NCBI RefSeq assembly: GCF_019355395.1
Contig: NZ_CP048829.1
Span: 1,240,001 to 1,304,000, forward strand
DNA: 64,000 nucleotides
Source of the DNA: Chordicoccus furentiruminis
GTDB lineage: Bacteria > Bacillota > Clostridia > Lachnospirales > Lachnospiraceae
Direction of reading: 5' to 3'
Both the position numbers and the translations under genes were made by a program. Position 1 is the stretch's first letter, and each line of letters begins with the position of its first letter. Shown here piece by piece: positions 26,017-34,466 of the stretch. Below the pieces are notes generated by a model, which did no database searches, was not told where the DNA came from, and saw only the letters and a program-made list of their open reading frames with translations.

Positions 26017-26104
26017 TTCCCGGCACGCTGCCGCGCGCCGTCTGCATAACCTTCATCCGGGAGCTCCTTTTTCTTCCTGTCACGCCTCCGCGCGCCGTCT
26101 GCAT
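26017..26104. repeat. Degenerate two-copy 57-bp repeat
   Basis: Two blocks of about 30 bp, each ending CGCGCGCCGTCTGCAT (at 26047 and 26104), are 57 bp apart. The array fills the gap just after the MATE stop. The core resembles, on the other strand, the CATGCAGACCG blocks at 19721 and 62119. Confidence 0.7.
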
Positions 26105-26109
26105 GTTCA

Positions 26110-27459
26110 TCATGATCTTTTCTCTCCCGCGGTCCGCGCCTTCAGACGCCTGTAATACAAAAGGCAAAGCACGATCTGCAACGCGGAAGACGCCGGCGTG
26201 GCGAGTCCGATATGGAACAGCGAGACCGGCACCTGCCGGCTCATCAGGAAGGAAACGGGCACCCGGACGCAGAACGCGCTGATGACGCCCTGCAGCATGA
26301 CGAAGCGCGTTTTTCCGATTCCATTATAGTAGCCGATGAAACAGAAGAAAACCGGGGTCAGCAGGCAGTCGATCGAGTAGGCGCGGAGATAATCCCAGCT
26401 CGCCTGAATCACCTTCGGGTCGCCGCTGAAGATTCCGGACAGCACGCCGCCTCGGAAAAAGCTCAGCGCGCTCATCAGCGCTCCGATGGCGAGAGACGTC
26501 AGGATGGCGTCGCGCAGCCCCCGCCGGGCGCGGTCCATCCGGCCGGCCCCGTAATTCTGAGACACAAAGGCCGCCATGGACTGCATGAAGGAGCTCGGCA
26601 CAAGCATGATGAACGCGCACACCTTCTCCGCGACGCCAACCCCCGCGGACGCGGTCACGCCGAGTGTATTGACGATTGCCAGAATAATCAGGAAGGAAAT
26701 GCTGACAAGGAAATCCTGGATGGCAATCGGCGTTCCCAGGCCGAGCACCTTCCCGATCAGCATATGGTTCCATCTCACCGACTGTCTGTCGAAAGCAAAT
26801 GGCAGCTGCTTCCTTGAGATCATCCAGAGCGACAGCACGACGGAGAGCGCCTGCGCCGCGACCGTCGCGGCAGCGGCTCCCGCGGCGCCCATATGAAAGA
26901 CAGCCACCAGAAGAAGATCCCCGGTCACATTGCCGGCGCAGGCGATCGCCACCGCGATCAGAGGCGTTCGGGAATCGCCGATCGCGCGGAACACGCTTCC
27001 GATCAGGTTGTACCATGTGATGACCAGCATGCCGCCCCCGCAGATGCGGAGATAGGAAACCGCCGCATCAAACGCCTCGTCGGGAACCCTCATGATCCGG
27101 GCTGTCTGAGGTGCAGAAAGCGCGAGGATGACACTCAGCGCAAGTCCGGCCGCCGTAAAGAATGCAATCGAAGCCCCGACCGTCTCGCCGGCTCCCTTCC
27201 GGTCGCCCTGCCCGGTCTTCTGTCCGAGCAGCACGGTGGTGCCCATCGCGAACGCGGCCATCACATTGGTCAGCGTCGCCATGATCTGCGCGCCGTTTGA
27301 TACGGCCGACACATCCGACGACGTCGAAAAGCGTCCGACGACCAGCAGATCCACCGCTCCGTACAGCGACTGCAGGAGCAGCGCCGCCAGAACGGGAAAG
27401 GCAAACCGGATCAGTGCCGGGTAGATCTTTCCCTGTGTCAGTTCATTTCCGGTTTTCAT
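26110..27459 (-). CDS. MATE-family efflux transporter
   Basis: This protein of about 449 aa has 12 predicted helices in two homologous halves and opens with the MATE signature NELTQGKIYPALIRFAFPVL and LYGAVDLLVVGRFSTSSDVS. It exports drugs or organic cations in exchange for Na+ or H+. The ATG at 27459 is preferred because GGGAG lies 8 nt upstream. Expression is probably attenuated: a strong terminator hairpin sits 35 nt before the start, downstream of what looks like a separate promoter. Confidence 0.9.
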   Translation of the reverse strand: MKTGNELTQGKIYPALIRFAFPVLAALLLQSLYGAVDLLVVGRFSTSSDVSAVSNGAQIMATLTNVMAAFAMGTTVLLGQKTGQGDRKGAGETVGASIAFFTAAGLALSVILALSAPQTARIMRVPDEAFDAAVSYLRICGGGMLVITWYNLIGSVFRAIGDSRTPLIAVAIACAGNVTGDLLLVAVFHMGAAGAAAATVAAQALSVVLSLWMISRKQLPFAFDRQSVRWNHMLIGKVLGLGTPIAIQDFLVSISFLIILAIVNTLGVTASAGVGVAEKVCAFIMLVPSSFMQSMAAFVSQNYGAGRMDRARRGLRDAILTSLAIGALMSALSFFRGGVLSGIFSGDPKVIQASWDYLRAYSIDCLLTPVFFCFIGYYNGIGKTRFVMLQGVISAFCVRVPVSFLMSRQVPVSLFHIGLATPASSALQIVLCLLYYRRLKARTAGEKRS

Positions 27460-27493
27460 AAGCCATACTCCCTTCCTCTGACGCGCTTCCTGC

Positions 27494-27622
27494 AAAAAAA
27501 AGAAGCCGGACAGATCAACAGGCGTCTCAGCCTGTCATCTTATCCGGCTTTCCGTATCTCTTTCGTACGGGCTGCCCTCCGATGAACGTTATTACCTTAT
27601 CATGTTCAGCGGAGCTTTTCAA
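27494..27622 (-). promoter_or_regulatory. Attenuator-type leader of the MATE gene
   Basis: A promoter TTGAAA (27617-27622), 17-bp spacer, TAAGGT (27594-27599) would start an RNA near 27587. The leader has a small hairpin (CCGTA / TACGG around an ACGA-containing loop, about 27552-27570), then a terminator with AAGCCGGA / TCCGGCTT outer stem and ACAGGC / GCCTGT inner stem (27503-27550) and eight U. The terminator is 113 nt from the upstream gene's stop but only 35 nt before the MATE start. This suggests regulated readthrough; a riboswitch is possible but unproven. Confidence 0.55.
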
Positions 27623-27662
27623 TTGTCTTTATGCGGAAGCAGCCCTGAATCGGACCGGACTG

Positions 27663-28637
27663 TCAGTTCTCCGCAGCCGCCGTCTTCTGCTCCTCAGCCT
27701 GCTTCGCCGACTGATGATTGAAGAAAGAAGCAAGAAGCGCTCCGGAGATGTTGTGCCATACGGAGAAAACCGCCCCCGGAATTGTCGCAAGCGGATACTG
27801 GGCGAAATGAGTTGCAGCCAGAGAGGTCGCGAGCCCGGAGTTCTGCATGCCGACCTCGATGGAGATCGCGCGGCACTTCGTCGTGTCGAGGCGGAGCAGC
27901 TTCGCCAGTCCATAGCCTGACGCATAGCCCAGCAGGTTGTGGCAGATCACGACGGCGAGGATCAGCGCGCCGGACGTCATGATACGGGCGGAATTGGCGG
28001 AAACCACCGCCGCCACGATCATCACGATCGCCACCGTGGAGACCAGCGGAAGGGCTTTCACAGCCTTCTGGGTGAATTTGCTGAAGAAGTAGTTGACGAC
28101 AAAGCCTATGACGATCGGAAGGAGAACGACCTCCACTACCGAAATGAACATCGCGGCCACATTGACATCGACGGTCTTTCCCGCATACAGCAGCGTCAGC
28201 AGCGGCGTCATGATCGGCGCGAGAATGGTGGACACAGCCGTCATGCTGACAGACAGCGCCACATCGCCGTGAGAGAGATATGTCATGACATTTGAGGACG
28301 TGCCGCCCGGGCAGGTGCCGACCAGAATAACGCCAACCGCGAGCTCAGCAGGCAGACGGAAAACAACGGTCAGCGCATACGCGATCAGCGGCATCAGCGT
28401 GAACTGCAGCACCGCGCCGATGACGACGTCCTTCGGTCTGCGGAAAACGACGGCGAAGTCCGACGGCTTCAGCGTCAGTCCCATACCAAACATGACGACG
28501 CCCAGCAGATAGTTGATCCAGGATGTGGAAATCCAGCTGCAGGCTTCCGGCTTGAAAAGAGCCAGAGCCGCGACCGCGATTACGATCGCCGCCATCCATT
28601 TGCCGACGAAGCCACTCACGCGTTCCAGTGTTTTCAT
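27663..28637 (-). CDS. BASS-family sodium-dependent transporter (bile acid:Na+ symporter family)
   Basis: This protein of about 324 aa has ten predicted helices and the BASS hallmarks MFGMGLTLKPSDF, GTCPGGTSSNVMTYLSHGD (Na+ site) and IEVGMQNSGLATSLA. Family members move bile acids, pyruvate, pantoate or other organic anions with sodium. The ATG at 28637 is used because AAAGGGGG lies 8 nt upstream; the frame stays open far upstream, but that part is the T-box RNA leader. Regulation by a T-box with an isoleucine-like specifier suggests a branched-chain amino acid or 2-keto acid substrate (inference). Confidence 0.88.
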   Translation of the reverse strand: MKTLERVSGFVGKWMAAIVIAVAALALFKPEACSWISTSWINYLLGVVMFGMGLTLKPSDFAVVFRRPKDVVIGAVLQFTLMPLIAYALTVVFRLPAELAVGVILVGTCPGGTSSNVMTYLSHGDVALSVSMTAVSTILAPIMTPLLTLLYAGKTVDVNVAAMFISVVEVVLLPIVIGFVVNYFFSKFTQKAVKALPLVSTVAIVMIVAAVVSANSARIMTSGALILAVVICHNLLGYASGYGLAKLLRLDTTKCRAISIEVGMQNSGLATSLAATHFAQYPLATIPGAVFSVWHNISGALLASFFNHQSAKQAEEQKTAAAEN

Positions 28638-28675
28638 GATCATATCCCCCTTTGGATGGTGCGGCGGGCAAATAA

Positions 28676-29123
28676 AACAAAAGCCTTTGTCTCTACGGCA
28701 GATTGAATCTGCCCGAAGAGACAAAGGCTTTTGAACCTCTGCGGTACCACTCTTCCTGCATACGCTTCCGCGTACACCACTCAGCCGCATCGTCCGGTCC
28801 GGCCGGGCCGCTCTTTCGCAAATCACAGATGGTCGCTTCATCTGCGTTCCGCGTTTCACTGCCTGCCGCATCCTTCAATGCGCGATCTTTGATAACGGTG
28901 ATCCTCCGTCGGCTCTTACTGAGCGTTCCTGCTGCCCGCACCCGATTCCGATCGAAACCGGCCGTCCGAACGCATCCCGCCGTTCCGCGCCGAAGCTCAG
29001 AGATGATTCTCCGGAAAGTCCTGTCCTGTCTCGCACCAGCCGACAGTTCTCTGCGCCATTCATTTTCCGGACGCTTCTCGTCACAGCCTGTCCTGTTCTA
29101 TTTGCTCGTCTGACTTAAGTACA
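28676..29123 (-). ncRNA. T-box leader RNA (isoleucine-type specifier likely) of the BASS gene
   Basis: On the minus strand the T-box core GAGTGGTACCGC (plus strand 28741-28752) precedes a terminator with arms AAAAGCCTTTGTCTCT / AGAGACAAAGGCTTTT (28679-28732) and a U-rich tail. Upstream, Stem I shows the apical motif GGCTGGTGCGAGACAGG and the pairing CCGGAAA / TTTCCGG, then GAATCATCTCTGAG, in which AUC (Ile) is the best specifier reading (UCA, Ser, is the alternative). The UGGU bulge fits a tRNA with discriminator A, as tRNA-Ile has. Uncharged tRNA should stabilise the antiterminator and turn on the transporter. Confidence 0.85.
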
Positions 29124-29129
29124 GCGAAA

Positions 29130-29158
29130 AGTATAGCGCGGGCTGAAATCGATATCAA
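29130..29158 (-). promoter_or_regulatory. Promoter of the T-box leader
   Basis: TTGATA (29153-29158), 17-bp spacer, TATACT (29130-29135) on the minus strand. Start expected near 29123, giving a leader of about 490 nt to the BASS ATG. Confidence 0.85.
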
Positions 29159-29750
29159 GTGCAATCCTGTACAGATCGCACAAATTATTTGTTTTGATTT
29201 GAGCGCATTGCACAATATCGGGATTGATCCTCTTACCAGCGCAGCATCAGGCAAAGCCGGCCGCCATTCAAACACATGTCGGATATCCTGCTGAAAAGAC
29301 TTGCGTTTCCGCACAAAACAAGCGGTCGTCGTACTATCACTGCCGTACGGCGACCGCCTTAACACTCATCGCTATTCAATTGGATTCAATACCTCGTGTG
29401 ATCCAGGACTTATTTTCGCTATGCCTGAAGATCATTCTCTTGGTTGAAGTCTGTCTGCTTCCGTTGAATCTATATTGAATGTTTATTTTAATTCCCGACG
29501 CGTCGTTTCCTTTCTATCCCGCTGCTTCTTTACGCAGCTGATATCGGAAACTTAGAAATTTAATATCCCTTTTCTGATGTCCTCCCGCTTTCTTTCCGCC
29601 ATGTCCGATTGACATCGGCTTTTCGGAATGTTCTCAGGCGATCGGTTCATCACTCTCTCCGTTACCGGATCGGCAGTTCTGCTCAATATGATAAGTCAGC
29701 GGATATACCATTTCGCGTTTTCGATTCCAACTCAATCTTACCGGTAGTTC

Positions 29751-29978
29751 TTACCTTGTAGAGAAATGGCTTTCTTGCGAGGAATTGCTGACTCTGCCGC
29801 CATCATATTGAGGAGCTATGTAGATCGGATCATCTGATGTGCCCAATGGAAACATCCTCCTCTCTTTTATCCCAGGTTCTTCGCTTCCGCTGCGTTCTTC
29901 TTCCTTTTCTTCTCTGTTCTGAGGTTTGACTTCGGATTTCTCGTCTCCGGGGTTTTCCACCTCTGCAGCCTCAGCCAA
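29751..29978 (-). CDS. Possible small acidic protein or peptide gene
   Basis: An open frame runs from 30074 to 29751. A promoter at 30028-30056 lies inside its first part, so a start within it is more likely: TTG 29978, GTG 29960 (GAGG 8 nt upstream), or TTG 29846 (AGGAGG 9 nt upstream, 31-aa product ending ESHFSTR). The longer product has a very charged segment (QNREEKEEERSGSEEPGIKE). No homology is recognised and coding status is uncertain. Confidence 0.25.
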   Translation of the reverse strand: MAEAAEVENPGDEKSEVKPQNREEKEEERSGSEEPGIKERRMFPLGTSDDPIYIAPQYDGGRVSNSSQESHFSTR

Positions 29979-30027
29979 GTGAGTTAATGGTGATTGAAGA
30001 AGTTTGTTCCTTTCTTTGTTGTCTTTA

Positions 30028-30056
30028 CTATACCAAACGGCCCGGTAATTGTCAAG
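30028..30056 (-). promoter_or_regulatory. Near-consensus sigma-A promoter in the AT-rich islet
   Basis: TTGACA (30051-30056), exactly 17 bp, TATAGT (30028-30033) on the minus strand: the best promoter match in the window. It points into the islet toward the small acidic ORF. Confidence 0.75.
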
Positions 30057-30200
30057 ATTTTCATTTGTAAACAATCTGTTACCTGTTTATTAATGCATTT
30101 TATTGCTAATATTCTGTCATTTTATAAACTTACAGAACTGTTTCAATAACTCCGTACAACACCTTTTGACGTCCGGACAGGGCTCGGCCCGGGCCGAGCT

Positions 30201-30381
30201 GGCGGATGGCGGCAAAGGCCCGGCCGGGCTGGCGAATGGCGGAAAACGCTCCGGGTCCGGCCGGCGGATGGCGGCAAAGGCCCGGCCGGGCTGGCGGATG
30301 GCGGCAAAGGCCCGGCCGGGCTGGCGGATGGCGGCAAAGGCCCGGCCGGGCTGGCGAATGGCGGAAAACGCTCCGCTCCGG
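30201..30381. repeat. 30-bp tandem repeat array
   Basis: Four identical 30-bp units (30201-30230, 30263-30292, 30293-30322, 30323-30352), beginning GGCGGATGGCGGCAAAGGCC, are mixed with two variant units (30231-30262 and from 30353) that read GGCGAATGGCGGAAAACGCT. The copies are direct, without spacers. They lie beyond the lepB stop. An inverted repeat GGCCCGGCCTC / GAGGCCGGGCC follows at 30403-30441, without a U-run. Confidence 0.95.
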
Positions 30382-30464
30382 AACGGCAAATGGACGGCAA
30401 ATGGCCCGGCCTCCGCATGTCTCCATACCTGAGGCCGGGCCTTGCATCATGTGTCCGCCGCTGT

Positions 30465-30995
30465 TCAGTTGCTGCTGTACTGATTGACGAAGCCGATCTT
30501 GTTGAGCGGCCAGTATCGAAAGCCCGCCCGCGCCACGATCTGATCGCGGCGCACACAGGTCGTCGTCCAGAACCGGGAGTCGTTGCTGTGCGCCCGGTTG
30601 TCGCCCATCATAAAATAGCAGTTGTCCGGCACCGTGTATGGACCGAAGTCATCGTAGAGATCGGTGGAAGTAAACTCGTCGTCCGTGTCGTCGTGCTCTC
30701 CGTTGATGTAAACGACGCCGTTCTTCACCTCAATCGTATCGCCCGGAAGCCCGATCAGACGTTTCACAAAAAGCTGGGACTCGTCGTCCGGATAGTGAAA
30801 GATCACGATGTCGTAGCGTTTCGGGTCAGAGTTCAGATAAGCGAGCCGGTTCCCGAAGAGCCGGTCGCCGATCATCAGCGTCGTCTCCATCGACTGGGAC
30901 GGAATCTTCGCGTTGATCACCACAAATCGGTTGAGCAGCAGCACCGCGCCAACGATCAGCGCGTAGGGCAGAATCTCTTTAATGATTTTCTTCAT
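30465..30995 (-). CDS. lepB: Signal peptidase I
   Basis: This 176-aa type I signal peptidase cleaves secretory signal peptides outside the membrane. It has one N-terminal helix (LPYALIVGAVLLLNRFVVI), the catalytic Ser in AKIPSQSMETTL, the catalytic Lys in VKRLIGLPGDTIEV, and the late box GDNRAHSNDSRFW. It is the Gram-positive single-helix form. It begins 27 bp after the hydratase stop and is probably read from the same transcript. Confidence 0.95.
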   Translation of the reverse strand: MKKIIKEILPYALIVGAVLLLNRFVVINAKIPSQSMETTLMIGDRLFGNRLAYLNSDPKRYDIVIFHYPDDESQLFVKRLIGLPGDTIEVKNGVVYINGEHDDTDDEFTSTDLYDDFGPYTVPDNCYFMMGDNRAHSNDSRFWTTTCVRRDQIVARAGFRYWPLNKIGFVNQYSSN

Positions 30996-31022
30996 GTTTC
31001 CTTCATTCTGTTACCGGATGCA

Positions 31023-33293
31023 TCATCTGTGATTTCTGTAGTAATTGATGAGACAGCCGTCTTCGATAATCTCTCTCTCGTCATCCGTCAGATCGCCGGT
31101 CTTCATGGAAAAGGCAGCCGTCCGGCCATCCTTCACCACATAGGCCGTGATCTCCGGCGCCTTCTCCCTGATCTTCTCCGCCACACCGGGGATGTAGATC
31201 CAGTCGCCGTTCGCAAACGGCAGATCTCCCGGCCCGATCAGGAACGGGAGCATGCCCCAGTTGATGAGGTTCGAGCGGTAGCGCTTGGTCGCGTATTCAT
31301 TCGCGATATTCGCCCATCCGCCGAGCACCTTCTGACAGGAGGCTGCCTGCTCGCGGGCGGAGCCGTCGCCCGGCTTCACGGCGAAGATCGTGGAGCCGAC
31401 GCCGAGCTCTCCGGTCTCCGGGGCGGAGCCGAGAGAGGTCTTCAGCGTCTCGAGCACGCCGCCAAGCTCCGGGAGCGCCGCGGCCGCGGCGCCGATCCCG
31501 TCCGCGCCGTCTCCGAGCAGCGCATCCTCCGCCTTCTTCACTTCCTGTGCACGTCCGACATAGTCCGGATCCTTACGCGAAAGAGCAAAGGACGCCAGCT
31601 TCAGCGGATTCGAGCGGTAGGACGAAGTCTCGCCGGAAGGAATCAGCTCATCCGTCGTCGTCACCGGGTCATGGATCTCCGATACCACCTTCAGCAGAAG
31701 GTTCTCCGGAAGCACGGGCATTGCCGGCCAGTCCTTGATGTTCGGTCCGTAGACGAGCTCCGCCGAAGGATCCGGCTGTCCCTTGCTGTCAAATACGCGG
31801 TTCGCGTAGATCTGCGAATCGAAGAAATAAGCCGGCTTCGTGAACGCGCCGTCGTATTCCTCCGCGCTGGTAAGCCGTCCCTGATTCGCCGCCGTCGCCG
31901 CGATCGAGCGAGCGTCCATCAGCGCGACGGACGAAATCTGGCCCTCCTGTACCTTGGACCCCTCCCGGTTCGGGAAGTTCCGCGTGGAGTGCCGGATCGA
32001 GAACGCATTGTTCGACGGCGTGTCGCCTGCCCCGAAACAGGGCCCGCAGAAGGCTGGCTTGATCACCGCGCCCGCGTCCACGAGATCCGCCAGCGTGCCG
32101 TTCTTCATCAGCTCACGCATGATCGGCATCGAGGCCGGATAGACGTTGAGCGAAAACGAGCCGCTGCCGATGCTTCGGCCGCGCAGGATATCCGCCGCGT
32201 CGCAGATGTTCTCAAACCCGCCGCCGGCACAGCCGGCGATAATGCCCTGGTCCACCATCAGGCGGCCGTCGCGGATCTTTCCGGTGAGATCCACCTTCAC
32301 TTTGTCGCCGAAGGCCACCTTCGCCCGCTCCTCCGTCTCCTTCAGAATCTCGTACGGGTGATCGTTGACCTCGTCGATGGTGTACGTGCAGCTCGGATGA
32401 TACGGCATCGCGATCATCGGCTTCACCGATCCCAGATCCAGCTCGATGCAGCCGTCGTACCACGCGGTATCAGCCGGCTCCAGCGTCCGGTACGCCTCCG
32501 GTCTTTTGTGGATCCGGAAGTATTCCTCCGTCTTCTCGTCCGTCGTCCAGATGGAACTGAGGCAGGTGGTCTCAGTGGTCATCACGTCGATCCCGATCCG
32601 GTAGTCCATCGAAAGGCCGTGGACGCCCGGTCCGACAAATTCCATCACCTTGTTCTTCACATATCCGTTCCGGAAGACCTCGCCGATGATCGCGAGCGCG
32701 ATGTCCTGCGGCCCGACGCCCTTCCGGACGCTGCCGGTGAGATAAACCGCGACCACCCCGGGCCGGCGAATGTCATAGGTCCGGTTCAGCAGCTGCTTCA
32801 CCAGCTCCGGACCGCCCTCGCCCATCGCCATCGTGCCCAGCGCGCCGTACCGCGTATGGCTGTCGGATCCCAGCACCATCCGTCCGCAGCCGGCCAGCAT
32901 TTCCCGCGCGTACTGATGAATCACCGCCTGCATCGGGGGCACATAGATGCCGCCGTACTTCTTCGCCGCGGACAGTCCGAAGACATGATCGTCCTCATTG
33001 ATCGTCCCGCCCACCGCACAGAGCGAGTTGTGGCAGTTCGTCAGCACATAGGGAAGCGGGAACCTGGTCAGTCCGGACGCCCGTGCCGTCTGAATGATGC
33101 CGACATAGGTGATATCATGAGATGTCAGTGCGTCGAAACGGATCTTCAGCTCGTCCATGCTGCCTGACGTGTTATGGGCGGCCAGAATCGAATACGCCAT
33201 CGTCCCCTTCGCGGCGTCGTCCCGGCTCGCGGCGCAGGACTCCGCAAGTTCCGTGCCGTGAAGCAGATACACGCCCTTCGTGTGAAGCTTCAT
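31023..33293 (-). CDS. Aconitase-family hydratase (YbhJ-like)
   Basis: This 756-aa member of the aconitase superfamily has [4Fe-4S] ligand motifs: a Cys in [12 protein letters not shown] or TIIAGCAGG-like segments and the C-x-x-C pair in [12 protein letters not shown], followed by [15 protein letters not shown] in the active site. Its length and pattern resemble E. coli YbhJ and clostridial hydratases more than AcnA/AcnB/LeuC. It may be an aconitase or act on another hydroxy-acid. Its ATG overlaps the stop of the PucR-type regulator by 4 bp. Confidence 0.85.
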   Translation of the reverse strand: MKLHTKGVYLLHGTELAESCAASRDDAAKGTMAYSILAAHNTSGSMDELKIRFDALTSHDITYVGIIQTARASGLTRFPLPYVLTNCHNSLCAVGGTINEDDHVFGLSAAKKYGGIYVPPMQAVIHQYAREMLAGCGRMVLGSDSHTRYGALGTMAMGEGGPELVKQLLNRTYDIRRPGVVAVYLTGSVRKGVGPQDIALAIIGEVFRNGYVKNKVMEFVGPGVHGLSMDYRIGIDVMTTETTCLSSIWTTDEKTEEYFRIHKRPEAYRTLEPADTAWYDGCIELDLGSVKPMIAMPYHPSCTYTIDEVNDHPYEILKETEERAKVAFGDKVKVDLTGKIRDGRLMVDQGIIAGCAGGGFENICDAADILRGRSIGSGSFSLNVYPASMPIMRELMKNGTLADLVDAGAVIKPAFCGPCFGAGDTPSNNAFSIRHSTRNFPNREGSKVQEGQISSVALMDARSIAATAANQGRLTSAEEYDGAFTKPAYFFDSQIYANRVFDSKGQPDPSAELVYGPNIKDWPAMPVLPENLLLKVVSEIHDPVTTTDELIPSGETSSYRSNPLKLASFALSRKDPDYVGRAQEVKKAEDALLGDGADGIGAAAAALPELGGVLETLKTSLGSAPETGELGVGSTIFAVKPGDGSAREQAASCQKVLGGWANIANEYATKRYRSNLINWGMLPFLIGPGDLPFANGDWIYIPGVAEKIREKAPEITAYVVKDGRTAAFSMKTGDLTDDEREIIEDGCLINYYRNHR

Positions 33294-34234
33294 TTCATTC
33301 CCTCCTTCGGTTGCATGTTTCTCTGTACGTCTCCCCCCGCCCGTGCGCGAAGGCTGTCGGAGATCATCAGCGCGAGCCGCAGCTTCATGGCGCCGTCGAA
33401 GTTCCGCAGATCCAGCCCTGTCGCGGCGGTCAGTTTCTCCAGCCGGTACACCAGCGTGTTGCGGTGCACATAGAGATGCCGCGCGGTCTCGGATATGTTG
33501 AGATTATTTTCAAAAAATGCATTGATGATCTCGAGCGTCTCCTGATCGAGTCCCTCCGGGCTCTCCGTTCCGAACACCTCTTTCAGATAGAGGCGGCAGG
33601 TCTCCTCCGGAAGATCGTGTATCAACCGTCCGACGCCCAGCCGGTCGTACCTCATCACGGTTTCTCCAGCGTTGAAGACCCGTCCGATCTCAAGCGCCGC
33701 TGCCGCGTGGCGCAAGGCTCCGGCCAGCTCCGTCAGCCTCTCCGCAGGCCGGTCGTACCCGACGCGGACCGCTGTCATCGCCTCGGCGTTCAGCATGTCG
33801 ACGATCGTATGGGCGAACCGTTCGGCGCTCTCCTCTGTGTCTGAAAACTGAGCCGCCCGGATCAGGACCATCCGCCGCTCATCCAGCTGCGAGAAAAGAT
33901 CACTTGTCCGGCTCAGAAACATGGATTTCACCACTCGCTCCGCATCGCCGCCTGGCTGAGAGGCGCACTCGATCAGGTAGACCGTGCGCCGGATACGGTC
34001 CGGAAGATGGAACCGGGCAGCCGCCTGATAGAGGCGGTCCTCCCGGATCTGCCCCAAAAGGAGGCCCCGGAGAAGCGCGGCCTTGTCGTACCGCTCGGAG
34101 AATGCCTCGGTCAGCATGCCGATCCGTTCGGCCGTCTCCCCGGAGTCAGGTCCTTCTTCCTCCACCGTCAGATGAAGTCCGGTTACCCGATTCAGCTCGC
34201 CGAGCGCCCGCTTCAGGTCATCCTGACCGCTCAT
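33290..34234 (-). CDS. PucR/CdaR-type transcriptional regulator
   Basis: This protein of about 314 aa ends in the PucR-type helix-turn-helix ([20 protein letters not shown]), preceded by a GGDEF-like degenerate sensor region (about residues 100-230). The ATG at 34234 is used because AGGAGGAGAGA precedes it; the open frame upstream is GC-rich non-coding. Regulators of this class often activate genes for carboxylic-acid use. Overlap with the hydratase gene suggests it controls that enzyme. Confidence 0.85.
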   Translation of the reverse strand: MSGQDDLKRALGELNRVTGLHLTVEEEGPDSGETAERIGMLTEAFSERYDKAALLRGLLLGQIREDRLYQAAARFHLPDRIRRTVYLIECASQPGGDAERVVKSMFLSRTSDLFSQLDERRMVLIRAAQFSDTEESAERFAHTIVDMLNAEAMTAVRVGYDRPAERLTELAGALRHAAAALEIGRVFNAGETVMRYDRLGVGRLIHDLPEETCRLYLKEVFGTESPEGLDQETLEIINAFFENNLNISETARHLYVHRNTLVYRLEKLTAATGLDLRNFDGAMKLRLALMISDSLRARAGGDVQRNMQPKEGMK

Positions 34235-34414
34235 TCTCTCCTCCTGCCTTTGCCTCGAAATGGATTCTTCCGGGCGGGCGGTTCCTTCGACTGCCCGTCG
34301 TGCCCGGGCTGGCGCCTCTCCGCCCGTCAGCCCGTTCGCGCCTCCGGATGAAAGAAACACGGTCCGCGCGAACAGGCATTTGGGTCATTTTACCATAAAT
34401 GAGGCCATATTAAA

Positions 34415-34446
34415 AGGCTGTACGCCGCCGGGGCGGCATACAGCCT
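34415..34446 (-). terminator. Terminator after msmK
   Basis: AGGCTGTA(C)GCCGCC / GGCGGCATACAGCCT hairpin followed on the minus strand by TTTTAATAT. It is 21 nt after the msmK stop. Confidence 0.8.
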
Positions 34447-34466
34447 CGTCCGATCCGTCACAGGCT

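Larger units (their letters stand above)
29160..30140. other. AT-rich, gene-poor islet
   Basis: About 1 kb is visibly richer in A+T than the surrounding GC-rich genes and holds no recognisable protein family. Short ORFs occur on both strands but none shows a convincing domain. One minus-strand promoter with a small acidic ORF is listed separately. The composition suggests acquired or decayed DNA. Confidence 0.6.

Noticed and set aside
28638-28871. Long N-terminal extension of the BASS transporter
   Set aside because: This stretch is the T-box core and terminator; the extension is Arg/Cys-rich without family similarity, and a good ribosome site supports ATG 28637.
29081-29478. Transposase remnant in the AT-rich islet
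   Set aside because: Short frames here show no DDE motif, terminal inverted repeats or target duplication that I can see.
30201-30381. CRISPR-like look of the 30-bp repeats
   Set aside because: Units abut directly without unique spacers, and no cas genes are in the window, so this is a plain tandem repeat.
30103-30432. 109-codon frame covering the tandem repeats as a repeat protein
   Set aside because: No ribosome site at the start, and composition follows the DNA repeat; both strands are open in several frames.
30390-33167. A 925-codon open frame on the plus strand opposite the hydratase and lepB genes
   Set aside because: It is the antisense shadow of well-supported genes in GC-rich DNA; the translation is Arg/His/Val-rich with no domain and no ribosome site. 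The same applies to 38675-41362, 43932-46046 and 50346-52658.
33290-34360. Longer 356-residue version of the PucR-type regulator
   Set aside because: The first 42 codons are GC-rich without similarity, and AGGAGG directly precedes the ATG at 34234.
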